This document shows, one piece after another, positions 1-10,135 of a stretch of DNA of 64,000 nucleotides (positions are counted from its first letter, which is position 1; each line of letters begins with the position of its first letter). The position numbers and the translations under genes were made by a program. Location: contig DASYKC010000041.1 in NCBI GenBank assembly GCA_035995885.1, forward strand, positions 47,557-111,556, read 5' to 3'. The DNA comes from Schlegelella_A sp035995885 (GTDB lineage Bacteria > Pseudomonadota > Gammaproteobacteria > Burkholderiales > Burkholderiaceae_C). The notes beneath the pieces are model-generated. The model saw nothing but the letters and a program-made list of their open reading frames with translations, was not told the origin of the DNA and made no database searches.

Positions 1-1
1 C

Positions 2-964
2 TGGGACTATGCGACGATCGAACGGCTGACGCCCGACCTCAGCACCCAGGTGATCGCCTTCAACCTCGGCAAGGCGGTGCTGCAGGGCGACGAGGCGAAC
101 AACATCGCCCTCGCGCCGGGCGACGTCGTCACCGTCTACAGCCAGAAGGACGTTCGCGTCCCGGTGGCGCGCCAGACGCGCCTGGTCTCGCTCGAAGGCG
201 AGGTCAACGCGCCCGGCATCTACCAGCTGCAGGCGGGCGAGACGCTGAAGGGCCTGATCGCGCGCGCCGGCGGCTTCACGCCGCAGGCCTACGTGTACGG
301 CCTCGACCTCAGCCGCGAGGAAACGCGCGTGCGCCAGCGCGAGAACCTCGCCACGGCGATGAGCCGGCTCGAGGCGCTCTCGGCGACGCAGGCGGCGCGC
401 GATGCCGCCAACCGGCGCGACGACCCGACCGGCGCCGCGTCGACGACCATCGTCAGCAACGCGGCGACGCAGGCGCAGCTGGCGCGCCTGTCGCGCATCC
501 AGCCCAACGGCCGGATCGCGCTCGAGCTGACGCCCGAGATCCGCTCGATCGACGCCCTGCCCGACCTGCCGCTCGAGCACGGCGACCGCATCAGCGTGCC
601 GCCGCGGCCGGGCTTCGTCACCGTCGCCGGCGCCGTCGTCAACAGCAACGCCTTCGTCTGGAAGCCGGGCCGCACGGCCGGCGACTACCTGCGCCTGGCC
701 GGCGCCGACGAGGCCGCCGACACCGCCAACATGTTCATCCTGCGCGCCGACGGCACCGTCAATAGCGCCGTCGACCGGCGCGGCTTCTTCGGCCGCGGCG
801 GTCTCGAGTCGCAGGTGCTGCAGCCGGGCGACGCGCTGGTCGTGCCGAACCAGCTCGACTTCGAGACCTGGGGTCGCGCGCTGGTGCGAAACCTGAAGGA
901 CTTCGCCCAGATCATCTCCGGCTTCGGCATCGGCATCGCCGCGATCCACGCGATCAACAACTGA
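2..964 (+). CDS. polysaccharide export protein with SLBB domains (5' partial)
   Basis: Outer-membrane-type polysaccharide export protein of the Wza/BexD kind, cut by the left edge: the frame is open back to base 2, so the valine codon at 50 is internal and not the start. The visible part carries at least two SLBB-like beta-grasp stretches. One is near the start of the visible part (LEGEVNAPGIYQL, then a segment with AGGF); the other is further on (VTVAGAVVNS, with AGADEAADT). An Ala/Arg/Glu-rich linker lies between them. The C-terminus has a hydrophobic helix (about the last 25 residues, IISGFGIGIAAIHAI). In this family the SLBB domains stack into the periplasmic channel that exports polysaccharide. 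The following gene, 8 bases downstream, is a chain-length protein, which fits an exopolysaccharide operon running in from the left. Family assignment is fairly secure; the exported polymer is unknown. Confidence 0.85.
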   Translation, partial: WDYATIERLTPDLSTQVIAFNLGKAVLQGDEANNIALAPGDVVTVYSQKDVRVPVARQTRLVSLEGEVNAPGIYQLQAGETLKGLIARAGGFTPQAYVYGLDLSREETRVRQRENLATAMSRLEALSATQAARDAANRRDDPTGAASTTIVSNAATQAQLARLSRIQPNGRIALELTPEIRSIDALPDLPLEHGDRISVPPRPGFVTVAGAVVNSNAFVWKPGRTAGDYLRLAGADEAADTANMFILRADGTVNSAVDRRGFFGRGGLESQVLQPGDALVVPNQLDFETWGRALVRNLKDFAQIISGFGIGIAAIHAINN

Positions 965-972
965 CCCGACGC

Positions 973-2217
973 ATGCTCAGCGCCGACTCCACCACGCCGC
1001 AGGCGGCCGCGCAGGCGCTCTACGAGAGCGACCCGGACGACGCGCAGGCTATCTCGCTGACCGACATCCTGACCTGGCTCGGCGAGAACAAGGCCCTCAT
1101 CGGCGGCGTCACCGCCGCGGTGGCGGTCGTCTCGTGCGTCGTCGCCTTGCTCCTGCCGTCGATCTACACGGCACGAACGACCTTCCTCGCGCCGGGCTCG
1201 CAGCAGCAGAGCGGCTCGGCGGCGGCGCTCGCCGCGCTCGGATCGCTCGGCGGAATCGCCGGCGGCCTGGCCGCGAAGACGCCCGACGACCTGTACGTGG
1301 CCTTGCTGAAGAGCGACAGCGTCCAGCGCGGGCTCGACCAGCGCTTCAACCTCAAGACCCATTACGACGTCGACAGCTACGAGGCCTTGCGCAAGGCGTT
1401 GCCGAGCTATGTCCGCGTCAATTCCGACAAGAAGAGCGGCGTGATCAGCGTCGAGGTCGACGACAAGGACCCGCAGTTCGCCGCCGACCTCGCCAATGCG
1501 CACGAAGCCGAGGTGACCAAGCTGCTCGGCCGGCTCGCCGTCTCCGAAGCGCAGCTGCGCCGGGTCTTCTTCGAAAAGCAGCTGCAGGACACCAAGGAAA
1601 ACCTGATCAAGGCCGAGCAGCTGCTGCAGACGGTGCAGGAGAAATCGGGGGTCATCGTCCTGGACAAACAGGCCGAGGCGCTGATCGCCAACGCGGCCCT
1701 CCTGCGCGCGCAGATCAGCGAGCGCGAGGTCCAGTTGCGCGTCCTGCGCACGTCGGCGACGGAGCAGAACCCGGCGGTGATGCGCCTCAACTCCGAGCTG
1801 CGCGGCTTGCGCGCCGAGCTGACGCGCATGGAATCGACGCAGGGCGGCGCGCCCGGCAGTGCGGTCGACATGCCGGTCGGGCGGATCCCCGAGGCCGCGG
1901 TCGACTACGTGCGCGCGCGGCGCGAGCTGAAGCTGCAGGAAACCCTGCTCGAGAGCATGGTCCGCCAGTACGAGATCGCCAAACTCGACGAAGCGAAGGA
2001 AGGGCCGGCCTTGCAGCAGGTCGACGTGGCCCTGCTCCCGGACCACAAGTCGCGGCCGGTGCGCAGCCTGATCGTTCTCGCCAGCACGCTCGCGGCGCTG
2101 CTGCTCGTGTCGGCGTGGGTCGTCGTCCGCCGCTACGCCGCGACCTTGCGCAGTCTCGACCCGGCGGCAGCGACGGCGTGGCGCGGCCTCGTCCGCGCCT
2201 GGAGCTTCAGGCGCTGA
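973..2217 (+). CDS. Wzz-type polysaccharide chain-length determinant
   Basis: Inner-membrane polysaccharide co-polymerase of 414 residues. It has the classic layout: a short cytosolic N-terminus, one transmembrane helix at about residues 42-62 (VTAAVAVVSCVVALLLP), a long periplasmic coiled-coil region (about 170-350, rich in Glu/Gln/Leu/Arg), and a second transmembrane helix near 360-380 (LIVLASTLAALLLVSAWVV). A proline-containing stretch (DHKSRPVRSL) precedes the second helix, as usual in Wzz/GumC proteins. There is no C-terminal tyrosine-kinase domain. It follows the SLBB export protein by 8 bases, so the two are probably cotranscribed and help set or export polymer length. Its last 11 bases overlap the 3' end of the convergent gene on the other strand. 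Confidence 0.87.
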   Translation: MLSADSTTPQAAAQALYESDPDDAQAISLTDILTWLGENKALIGGVTAAVAVVSCVVALLLPSIYTARTTFLAPGSQQQSGSAAALAALGSLGGIAGGLAAKTPDDLYVALLKSDSVQRGLDQRFNLKTHYDVDSYEALRKALPSYVRVNSDKKSGVISVEVDDKDPQFAADLANAHEAEVTKLLGRLAVSEAQLRRVFFEKQLQDTKENLIKAEQLLQTVQEKSGVIVLDKQAEALIANAALLRAQISEREVQLRVLRTSATEQNPAVMRLNSELRGLRAELTRMESTQGGAPGSAVDMPVGRIPEAAVDYVRARRELKLQETLLESMVRQYEIAKLDEAKEGPALQQVDVALLPDHKSRPVRSLIVLASTLAALLLVSAWVVVRRYAATLRSLDPAAATAWRGLVRAWSFRR

Positions 2218-2908
2218 TGGCGCCCGGCGGCGCCGGCGCCGGCGCCGCCAGTGTCACGCGACCGTTCGGTCCGACCAGCACCGCGACCAGCGGCGACGAG
2301 CCGTCGCCCGACTGCGCGATGGCGTCGACGTGGCCGGCGAGCTCGGCGCCGACGCCGCCGAGGCGGATCGACTCGATCGTCACGCCGCTCGCCGGCATCG
2401 CCTCGGTCGGATGCGGCCCCGACCACTGGATCCAGAGCGGCATCGCCCCGGCCATCGGCCTGCGGCCGTCGTCGGCCAGCGTGATCCGCCAGCGCAGCAC
2501 CCCGCCCGGCGTCATCCGCTCGGCAGCGGCGATGCGCCCCGGATCGTGGCCGGCACGGCGCAGCGCGGCGACCGTCGCCTCGATGTCGACGCTGCGCGCG
2601 ACCCAGTGGACGAGGCGCGGCTCGGCGATCGCCGCCTGCAGCGTGCTGTCGTCGAGATCGAACCAGCGCGGCTGCGCCGGCGCAGGCGCGTCGGGGTCGA
2701 TCGCGATCAGCTCGAGGTAGGCCTTCGGGAAGCGCGCCGACGCGAGCGCGAGGAGGAGGTTGTGCGTGCCCATGAGCGGATGCCGGCCGCCCGGCGCCGG
2801 CGCGACGCCGAAGGTCGCTTCGCACCAGGCGCGGCCGGCGCCGAGGCTGCGGCAGGCGACGACGAGGTGATCGAGGGCGATCGCCGGCGCGGCCGCTCCG
2901 CCGCTCAC
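2207..2908 (-). CDS. glyoxalase-like (VOC superfamily) protein
   Basis: Protein of 233 residues starting at a GTG that overlaps the TGA of the upstream PhzF-like gene (GTGA), so it is the third gene of a coupled trio. The N-terminus (ALDHLVVACRSLGAG, then GTHNLLLAL and YLELIAI) has the pattern of the glyoxalase-like Pfam family often called Glyoxalase_3, a branch of the metal-dependent vicinal oxygen chelate fold. It fills roughly residues 10-190. The reaction cannot be told from sequence; members include lyases, dioxygenases and many uncharacterised proteins. The start was chosen because the frame further upstream is antisense to the PhzF reading frame and is Arg/Pro-rich, which looks non-coding. 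Confidence 0.72.
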   Translation of the reverse strand: MSGGAAAPAIALDHLVVACRSLGAGRAWCEATFGVAPAPGGRHPLMGTHNLLLALASARFPKAYLELIAIDPDAPAPAQPRWFDLDDSTLQAAIAEPRLVHWVARSVDIEATVAALRRAGHDPGRIAAAERMTPGGVLRWRITLADDGRRPMAGAMPLWIQWSGPHPTEAMPASGVTIESIRLGGVGAELAGHVDAIAQSGDGSSPLVAVLVGPNGRVTLAAPAPAPPGAISA

Positions 2909-3741
2909 AGCTCGACGTCGCCGCGGATGCAGGTGACGGTGGCGCCGCCGACCCACGTCGTCGCGCCGTCGCGCGCGATCGCGACGCGGCCGGCGCGGCC
3001 GAGGCGCGTGCCCTGCGCGGCGAGGTAGCGCGCCGGGGCGCGGCCCGAGTCGATCAGCCATTCGCCGAGGCCGGCGTTGAGGCTGCCGGTCACCGGATCT
3101 TCGTAGAGCGAGGGCCGGCCGATGAAGCCGCGCACTTCGAACGCGCACTCGCTGCCGGCCGGATGCGCGCCAACGACGCCGACCGAGGCGAAGCGCTTCA
3201 TCCGTGCCGCGTCGGGCTCGAGCGCGAGGACGGTCGCCGCCGAATCGAAGAGGAGGCTGAGCCAGTTCGGGCCGTTCTTCAGCCACTGCGCGGCGACCAG
3301 CCGGTCGCGGCCGGCGCCGAGGGCAACGAGGACGGCGTCGAGGTCGTCGGCACCGACCTCGGCACGTGCCAGCGGCGGCGCCGCGAAGGCCGGCACGGCG
3401 CCGTCGCGGCGGATGCGGACGAGGCCGACGGCGCACTGCTGGACGACCTCGCCCGGCGCGCGCGACCGGCCGCCGCGCTCGAGCCAGGCATGGCAGCTGC
3501 CGAGCGTCGGATGGCCGGCGAACGGCAATTCGCCGCCGGGCGTGAAGATGCGGACGCGGTAATCGGCGCCCGCGTCGGTCGGCGCGAGCAGGAACGTCGT
3601 CTCGCTCAGGTTGGTCCAGCGCGCGAACGCCTGCATGCGCTCGTCGTCGAGCGAATCGGCGCCGTGGACGACGGCGAGCGGATTGCCGCGCAGCGCGGTC
3701 GCGGTGAAGACGTCGACCTGGGTGAAGGCGAAGCGGCTCAT
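2905..3741 (-). CDS. PhzF-family isomerase-like protein
   Basis: 278 residues, the usual PhzF length. Conserved signatures are present: N-terminal QVDVFTATALRGNPLAVV, then NLSETTF with the catalytic-type glutamate at about residue 45, GELPFAGHPTLG (about 70-80), and EDPVTGSLNAGLGEWL in the second half. The PhzF fold is a diaminopimelate-epimerase-like double domain. Known members isomerise a phenazine precursor, but most act on unknown substrates. The gene is coupled to the upstream aminotransferase (ATGA overlap) and to the downstream glyoxalase-like gene. The trio may therefore modify one amino-acid-derived metabolite; that is inference. No phenazine genes are nearby, so a phenazine role is unlikely. 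Confidence 0.85.
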   Translation of the reverse strand: MSRFAFTQVDVFTATALRGNPLAVVHGADSLDDERMQAFARWTNLSETTFLLAPTDAGADYRVRIFTPGGELPFAGHPTLGSCHAWLERGGRSRAPGEVVQQCAVGLVRIRRDGAVPAFAAPPLARAEVGADDLDAVLVALGAGRDRLVAAQWLKNGPNWLSLLFDSAATVLALEPDAARMKRFASVGVVGAHPAGSECAFEVRGFIGRPSLYEDPVTGSLNAGLGEWLIDSGRAPARYLAAQGTRLGRAGRVAIARDGATTWVGGATVTCIRGDVEL

Positions 3742-5000
3742 GGCGCGACCTCGGCGCGGCCCGGCGCGCGCCGCGCCGGTCGCGCCCGCGCCGACTCCTC
3801 CTGCAGGTCGCGCAGCGCCGCGGCGAGCGCGGCGATGCCGCGCTCGATGAGCTCGGTGCCGACGGTCACGAACGACAGCCGGAGGGTGTTGGCGCGCGGC
3901 GCGCCGGCGAAGAACGGCGCGCCCGGAACGAAGGCGACGCCGCGCCGGACCGCCTTGACGAGGAGCGCCTCGCTGTCGACGCCTTCGGGCAACTCGATCC
4001 AGAAGAACATGCCGCCGCCCGGCATCTGCCAGCGGCAGGCGAGCGGTCCCGCGGTCGGCAGGTGGGCGAGCAGCGCCGCCTGCATCGCGTCGCGCTGGGC
4101 GCGATAGCGGTCGCGGATCGTCGGCACGTGCGCGTCGAGGAAGCCGGCGCGGACGATCTCGTGGACGATGCGCTGGTTGAAGCCCGGCGTGTGCAGGTCG
4201 GCGGCCTGCTTGGCCTGGACGAGCTTGGCGAAGACCGCCGCCGGCGCGATCGCGTAGCCGAGGCGAAAGCCCGGCGCGAGCACCTTCGAGAAGCTGCCGA
4301 GGTAGACCGTTCCTTCGGGCCAGTGCGACGCGATCGGCGCCGGCGGCGGCGCGTCGTACCAGAGATCGCCGTACGGGTTGTCCTCGACGATCGGCACGCC
4401 GGCGCTGGCCGCGGCGCCGGCGAGATCGGCGCGGCGTCGCGCATCGATCGAGCGCCCGCTCGGATTCTGGAAGTTGGGCAGCGCGTAGAGAAAGCGCGCC
4501 CCGGCCGCGCTCCTCGCGAGCTCGTCGGGCAGCGGCCCGCCGCCGTCGCAGGCGACGCTCGCGAACTCCGGCTCGTACGGAACGAACGCCTGCAGCGCGC
4601 CGAGATAGGTCGGCGCCTCGACGGCGACGCGGCTGCCGGCGTCGATGAGCACCTTGCCGACGAGGTCGAGCCCCTGCTGCGATCCGGTCGTGATGAGGAC
4701 CTGCGCCGCGCTCACCGCCAGGCCGTGGCGCGCCATCGCCGCGGCGACCCACTCGCGCAGCGGCAGGAAGCCTTCGCTCGCCGCGTACTGCAACGCCTCG
4801 CGCGGCGTGTCGCGGAGGACGCGCGCCGTCGCTTCGCGCACCGCCTCGACCGGGAAGGTCGACGCCGACGGCAGGCCGCCGGCGAGCGAGATGATCCCCG
4901 GCAGCTCGGTCAGCTTCAGGATCTCGCGGATCGCCGACGGGTTCATGCGCGCGGTTCGCGCGGCGAGCTGCCAAGGGAAATTCGGTGCGGTCGCTGCCAT
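3738..5000 (-). CDS. PLP-dependent aminotransferase, class I/II
   Basis: Cytosolic fold-type I aminotransferase of 420 residues. Diagnostic features are ISLAGGLPS near the N-terminus, TTGSQQGLDL (cofactor phosphate region), PNFQNPSG, VEDNPYGDL (the cofactor-ring aspartate/tyrosine region) and the PLP lysine in GSFSKVLAPGFRLGY. The sequence resembles the LysN / 2-aminoadipate and MocR-like branch acting on aromatic, branched or aminoadipate amino acids; the substrate is not clear. ATG at 5000 fits the family N-terminus (a lead of about 15 residues before RMNPSAIREILKL). The stop overlaps the PhzF-like start by four bases, making this the first gene of the trio. The C-terminal 25 residues are an Arg/Ala-rich tail that looks unconserved. 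Confidence 0.85.
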   Translation of the reverse strand: MAATAPNFPWQLAARTARMNPSAIREILKLTELPGIISLAGGLPSASTFPVEAVREATARVLRDTPREALQYAASEGFLPLREWVAAAMARHGLAVSAAQVLITTGSQQGLDLVGKVLIDAGSRVAVEAPTYLGALQAFVPYEPEFASVACDGGGPLPDELARSAAGARFLYALPNFQNPSGRSIDARRRADLAGAAASAGVPIVEDNPYGDLWYDAPPPAPIASHWPEGTVYLGSFSKVLAPGFRLGYAIAPAAVFAKLVQAKQAADLHTPGFNQRIVHEIVRAGFLDAHVPTIRDRYRAQRDAMQAALLAHLPTAGPLACRWQMPGGGMFFWIELPEGVDSEALLVKAVRRGVAFVPGAPFFAGAPRANTLRLSFVTVGTELIERGIAALAAALRDLQEESARARPARRAPGRAEVAP

Positions 5001-5196
5001 CGGGATCTCGATCTGTGCGGCGGCGGAACGCGCTGCCGGGCGGTCAGTGTAGAGGCGCCGCGTTCGCCGACGCTGGCGCGGCCGGTGCGGCGCCAGCCCT
5101 AAGGAGAATGAAGCGGCGCATCGATCGTCCTCCGGGCCGCGTCCTGATAGATGCAGATGCATCTTCGACGCGCGAGGATAGCCGACGGCGCCGCCG

Positions 5197-7161
<1,965 letters not shown>

Positions 7162-7201
7162 GGGAGGAAGCCGGCGCGGCGGCGCCGAAGGCGATGTCGG
7201 C

Positions 7202-8167
7202 TCAGGCGAGCGCGCGCTCGAGCGCCTCGACGAACGTCGTCGCGACGTCGAAGCCGGTCTGGTCGCTGATCTCCTGGAACCCGGTCGGGCTCGTGACGTT
7301 GATCTCGGTGAGGCTGTCGCCGATGACGTCGAGGCCGATCAGGAGGAGGCCGCGCCGGGCGAGCACCGGACCGATCGCCTCGGCGATCTCGCGATCGCGC
7401 GCCGTCAGCGGCTGGGCCACGCCCTTGCCGCCGACGGCGAGATTGCCGCGGATCTCGCTGCCCTGCGGGATGCGCGCCAGCGAATGCGGCACCGGCACGC
7501 CGTCGATGACGAGGATGCGCTTGTCGCCGGCGCTGATCTCGGTGAGGTAGTGCTGCGCCATCACCGTCGTCGTGCCGTTGCGGTTGAGCGTCTCGATGAT
7601 GCTGCCGAGGTTGAGGCCGTCCGGGCCGACGCGAAAGATGCCCATGCCGCCCATGCCGTCGAGCGGCTTCAGGACGATGTCCTTCTGCTCGGCGTGGAAG
7701 CGCTTGATCGCGGCTTCGTCGCGGCTCACGATCGTCGGCGCGATGTACTGCGGGAACTCGAGGATGGCGAGCTTCTCGGGATGCTCGCGCAGCGCCTGCG
7801 GCGCGTTGAAGACGCGCGCGCCCTCGCGCTCGGCCTGCGAGAGCAGGTGGGTCGCGTAGAAGTACTCGCTGTCGAAGGGCGGGTCCTTCCGCATCAGCAC
7901 CGCGTCGGCGTCGGCGAGCGCCAGCGCCGCGGGCGCGGCGGTCTCGACGAACCACGCCGCGCTGCTCGGCGCTGCCAGCGCGATCGCCCGCGCGCGTGCG
8001 CCGACGCGGCCGCCGCGTTCCCAGACCAGGTCCTTCGGCTCGCAGGCGAAGAGGTCGTGGCCGCGCGCCGCCGCCGCGCGCATCATCGAGAAGGTCGTGT
8101 CCTTGTAGGTCTTGAACGTCTCGAGCGGGTCGGCGACGAAGAGAAGCTTCTTGGGGGCGGACGCCAT
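7202..8167 (-). CDS. gshB: glutathione synthetase
   Basis: ATP-grasp enzyme of 321 residues that joins gamma-glutamylcysteine and glycine, the second step of glutathione synthesis. Family features visible are LFVADPLETFKTYKDTTF at the start (the usual region after the first strand), LMRKDPPFDSEYFYATHLL, the ATP-grasp lysine and glycine loop in IVLKPLDGMGGMGIFR, and the C-terminal metal/substrate part INVTSPTGFQEI. Length matches E. coli GshB. It lies three bases downstream of kup and two genes downstream of gshA, all on the same strand, so both steps of the pathway are in one gene series. Confidence 0.94.
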   Translation of the reverse strand: MASAPKKLLFVADPLETFKTYKDTTFSMMRAAAARGHDLFACEPKDLVWERGGRVGARARAIALAAPSSAAWFVETAAPAALALADADAVLMRKDPPFDSEYFYATHLLSQAEREGARVFNAPQALREHPEKLAILEFPQYIAPTIVSRDEAAIKRFHAEQKDIVLKPLDGMGGMGIFRVGPDGLNLGSIIETLNRNGTTTVMAQHYLTEISAGDKRILVIDGVPVPHSLARIPQGSEIRGNLAVGGKGVAQPLTARDREIAEAIGPVLARRGLLLIGLDVIGDSLTEINVTSPTGFQEISDQTGFDVATTFVEALERALA

Positions 8168-8170
8168 GGC

Positions 8171-10045
8171 CTAGATCTCCACCTTGGAGCCGAGCTCGAC
8201 GACGCGATTGGTCGGCAGACGCAGGAAGTCGGCCGCCGCCGCCGCGTTGCGATGCATGCCGGCGAACAGCTTCTCGCGCCAGTCGGCCATGCCGCCGCCG
8301 AGCGTCGGAATGACGATGTCGCGCGACAGGAAGTACGAGGTGTCCATGTCGTCGACCGAGCAGCCGTGCTCGCGCAGCCGCGCCAGCGCGGTCGGCACGT
8401 CCGGCTCGTTCTTGAAGCCGAAGTTGAGCGTCACTTCCCAGCAGTCGTTGCCGAGCGCCTTCATCTCGGCGCAGCTGCCGGAGTGGATCCACGGCACCTC
8501 GTGGTGCTTGACGGTGACGAAGAGGTTGCGCTCGTGCAGCACCTTGTTGTGCTTCAGGTTGTGCAGCAGCGCGTTCGGCGTCAGGCCCTGGTCGCTGACG
8601 AGAAAGACGGCCGTCCCCGGCACCCGCGTCGGCGGGCTGAGGAACACCGACTCGAGAAAGCTGCCGAGATCGATCGCGTCGTCGCGCAGGCTCTTCGACA
8701 TGAGCTTTCGGCCCTGCTTCCAGGTCATCATCAGCGTGAACATGAAGGCGCCGATGAGGAGCGGGAACCAGCCGCCGTCGACCACCTTGACAATGTTGGC
8801 GGCGAGGAAGGTGAAGTCGACGATGAAGAAAAAGCCGGTCGCGGCCATCGCCAGCGTCCACGCGTACTTCCAGGCATAGCGGACGACGAAGAAGGTCATC
8901 GTCGTCGTGATCAGCATGTCGATCGTCACCGTGATGCCGTAGGCCGCGCCGAGGTTGTCGCTCGAGCCGAACAGGACGACGGCAATGACGACGCCGGCGA
9001 ACAGGCCCCAGTTGACGAACGGGACGTAGATCTGGCCGGTCTCCTTGACGGAGGTGTGCTGGACGCGCAGGCGCGGCAGATAGCCGAGCTGGATCGCCTG
9101 CTTGGTCACCGAGAACGCCGCCGTGATGAGCGCCTGCGAGGCGATCACCGCGGCGCACGTCGCCAGCGCGATCAGCGGATAGAGCGCCCAGGAAGGCGCC
9201 ATCTCGAAGAAGGGATTCCGCACCTTGCTCGGGTCGGCGAGGAGCATCGCGCCCTGGCCGAAGTAGTTGAGCAGCAGCGCCGGCATGGCCATGCCGAACC
9301 AGGCGAGGCGGATCGGCCGCTTGCCGAAATGGCCCATGTCGGCGTAGAGCGCCTCGGCGCCGGTGACGCAGAGGACGACCGAGCCGAGGGCGATGAACGC
9401 GACCTTGGAGTGCGCGAACAGGAAGACGAGCGCGTAGTACGGCGACATCGCCTTCAGGATCGACGGGTTGTCGCCGATGTGGGCCAGGCCGAGGACGGCG
9501 ATGACGACGAACCAGGCCGCCATCACCGGCCCGAACAGCTTGCCGACGCGCTCGGTGCCGTGGCGCTGGAACATGAAGAGCGCCGTCAGGACGACGAGCG
9601 AGATCGGCACGATCCAGGTGTGCAGCCCGGGCGCGGCGACCTGCAGGCCCTCGACCGCGCCGAGCACCGAGATCGCCGGCGTGATGACGCCGTCGCCGAA
9701 GAAGATCGCCGTGCCGAAGATACCGACGAAGAGGAGGCGCCGGCGCAGCGCCGGGCGGTCGCGCACCGCCTGCGAGGCGAGCGCGAGCATCGCGATCAGG
9801 CCGCCCTCGCCGTTGTTGTCGGCGCGCAGGATGAGGACGACGTACTTGATCGAGACGACGACCGTCAGCGTCCAGAAGACGAGCGAGAGAACGCCGAAGA
9901 CATTGGCCGGCGTCAGCGGCACGTGGCCGTTGGCGAAGACCTGCTTGAGGGCGTAGAGCGGGCTGGTGCCGATGTCGCCGTAGACGACGCCGATCGCCCC
10001 GAGGGTGAGCGCGGCGGTGCTTGAGACGGAGCGGTTCTGGTTCAC
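8171..10045 (-). CDS. kup: Kup-type potassium uptake protein
   Basis: Integral inner-membrane K+ transporter (probable proton symporter) of 624 residues, the normal length for Kup/HAK/KT. The N-terminal signature ALGAIGVVYGDIGTSPLYAL-like segment is present (LGAIGVVYGDIGTSPLYAL). About twelve transmembrane helices fill residues 15-450, and a soluble C-terminal domain follows (RVPGTAVFLVSD, TVKHHEVPW, YFLSRDIVIP). It sits between gshA (upstream) and gshB (downstream), with only three bases to gshB. Glutathione and its adducts are known to gate potassium efflux in proteobacteria, so the neighbourhood may be more than chance. Confidence 0.94.
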   Translation of the reverse strand: MNQNRSVSSTAALTLGAIGVVYGDIGTSPLYALKQVFANGHVPLTPANVFGVLSLVFWTLTVVVSIKYVVLILRADNNGEGGLIAMLALASQAVRDRPALRRRLLFVGIFGTAIFFGDGVITPAISVLGAVEGLQVAAPGLHTWIVPISLVVLTALFMFQRHGTERVGKLFGPVMAAWFVVIAVLGLAHIGDNPSILKAMSPYYALVFLFAHSKVAFIALGSVVLCVTGAEALYADMGHFGKRPIRLAWFGMAMPALLLNYFGQGAMLLADPSKVRNPFFEMAPSWALYPLIALATCAAVIASQALITAAFSVTKQAIQLGYLPRLRVQHTSVKETGQIYVPFVNWGLFAGVVIAVVLFGSSDNLGAAYGITVTIDMLITTTMTFFVVRYAWKYAWTLAMAATGFFFIVDFTFLAANIVKVVDGGWFPLLIGAFMFTLMMTWKQGRKLMSKSLRDDAIDLGSFLESVFLSPPTRVPGTAVFLVSDQGLTPNALLHNLKHNKVLHERNLFVTVKHHEVPWIHSGSCAEMKALGNDCWEVTLNFGFKNEPDVPTALARLREHGCSVDDMDTSYFLSRDIVIPTLGGGMADWREKLFAGMHRNAAAAADFLRLPTNRVVELGSKVEI

Positions 10046-10135
10046 GGAAGCAGCCGGCCGCGGCGCGCTGCGCAGCGGGGCGTTGGCCGGCGGTGATTGT
10101 GGCTCGCAGCCGCGCCGGCGGTCACGAAGCGGGAC

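Noticed and set aside
2..964. GTG at 50 as the true start of the SLBB gene
   Set aside because: The frame is open to base 2 with protein-like residues (WDYATIERLTPDLS), so the gene enters from outside the window.
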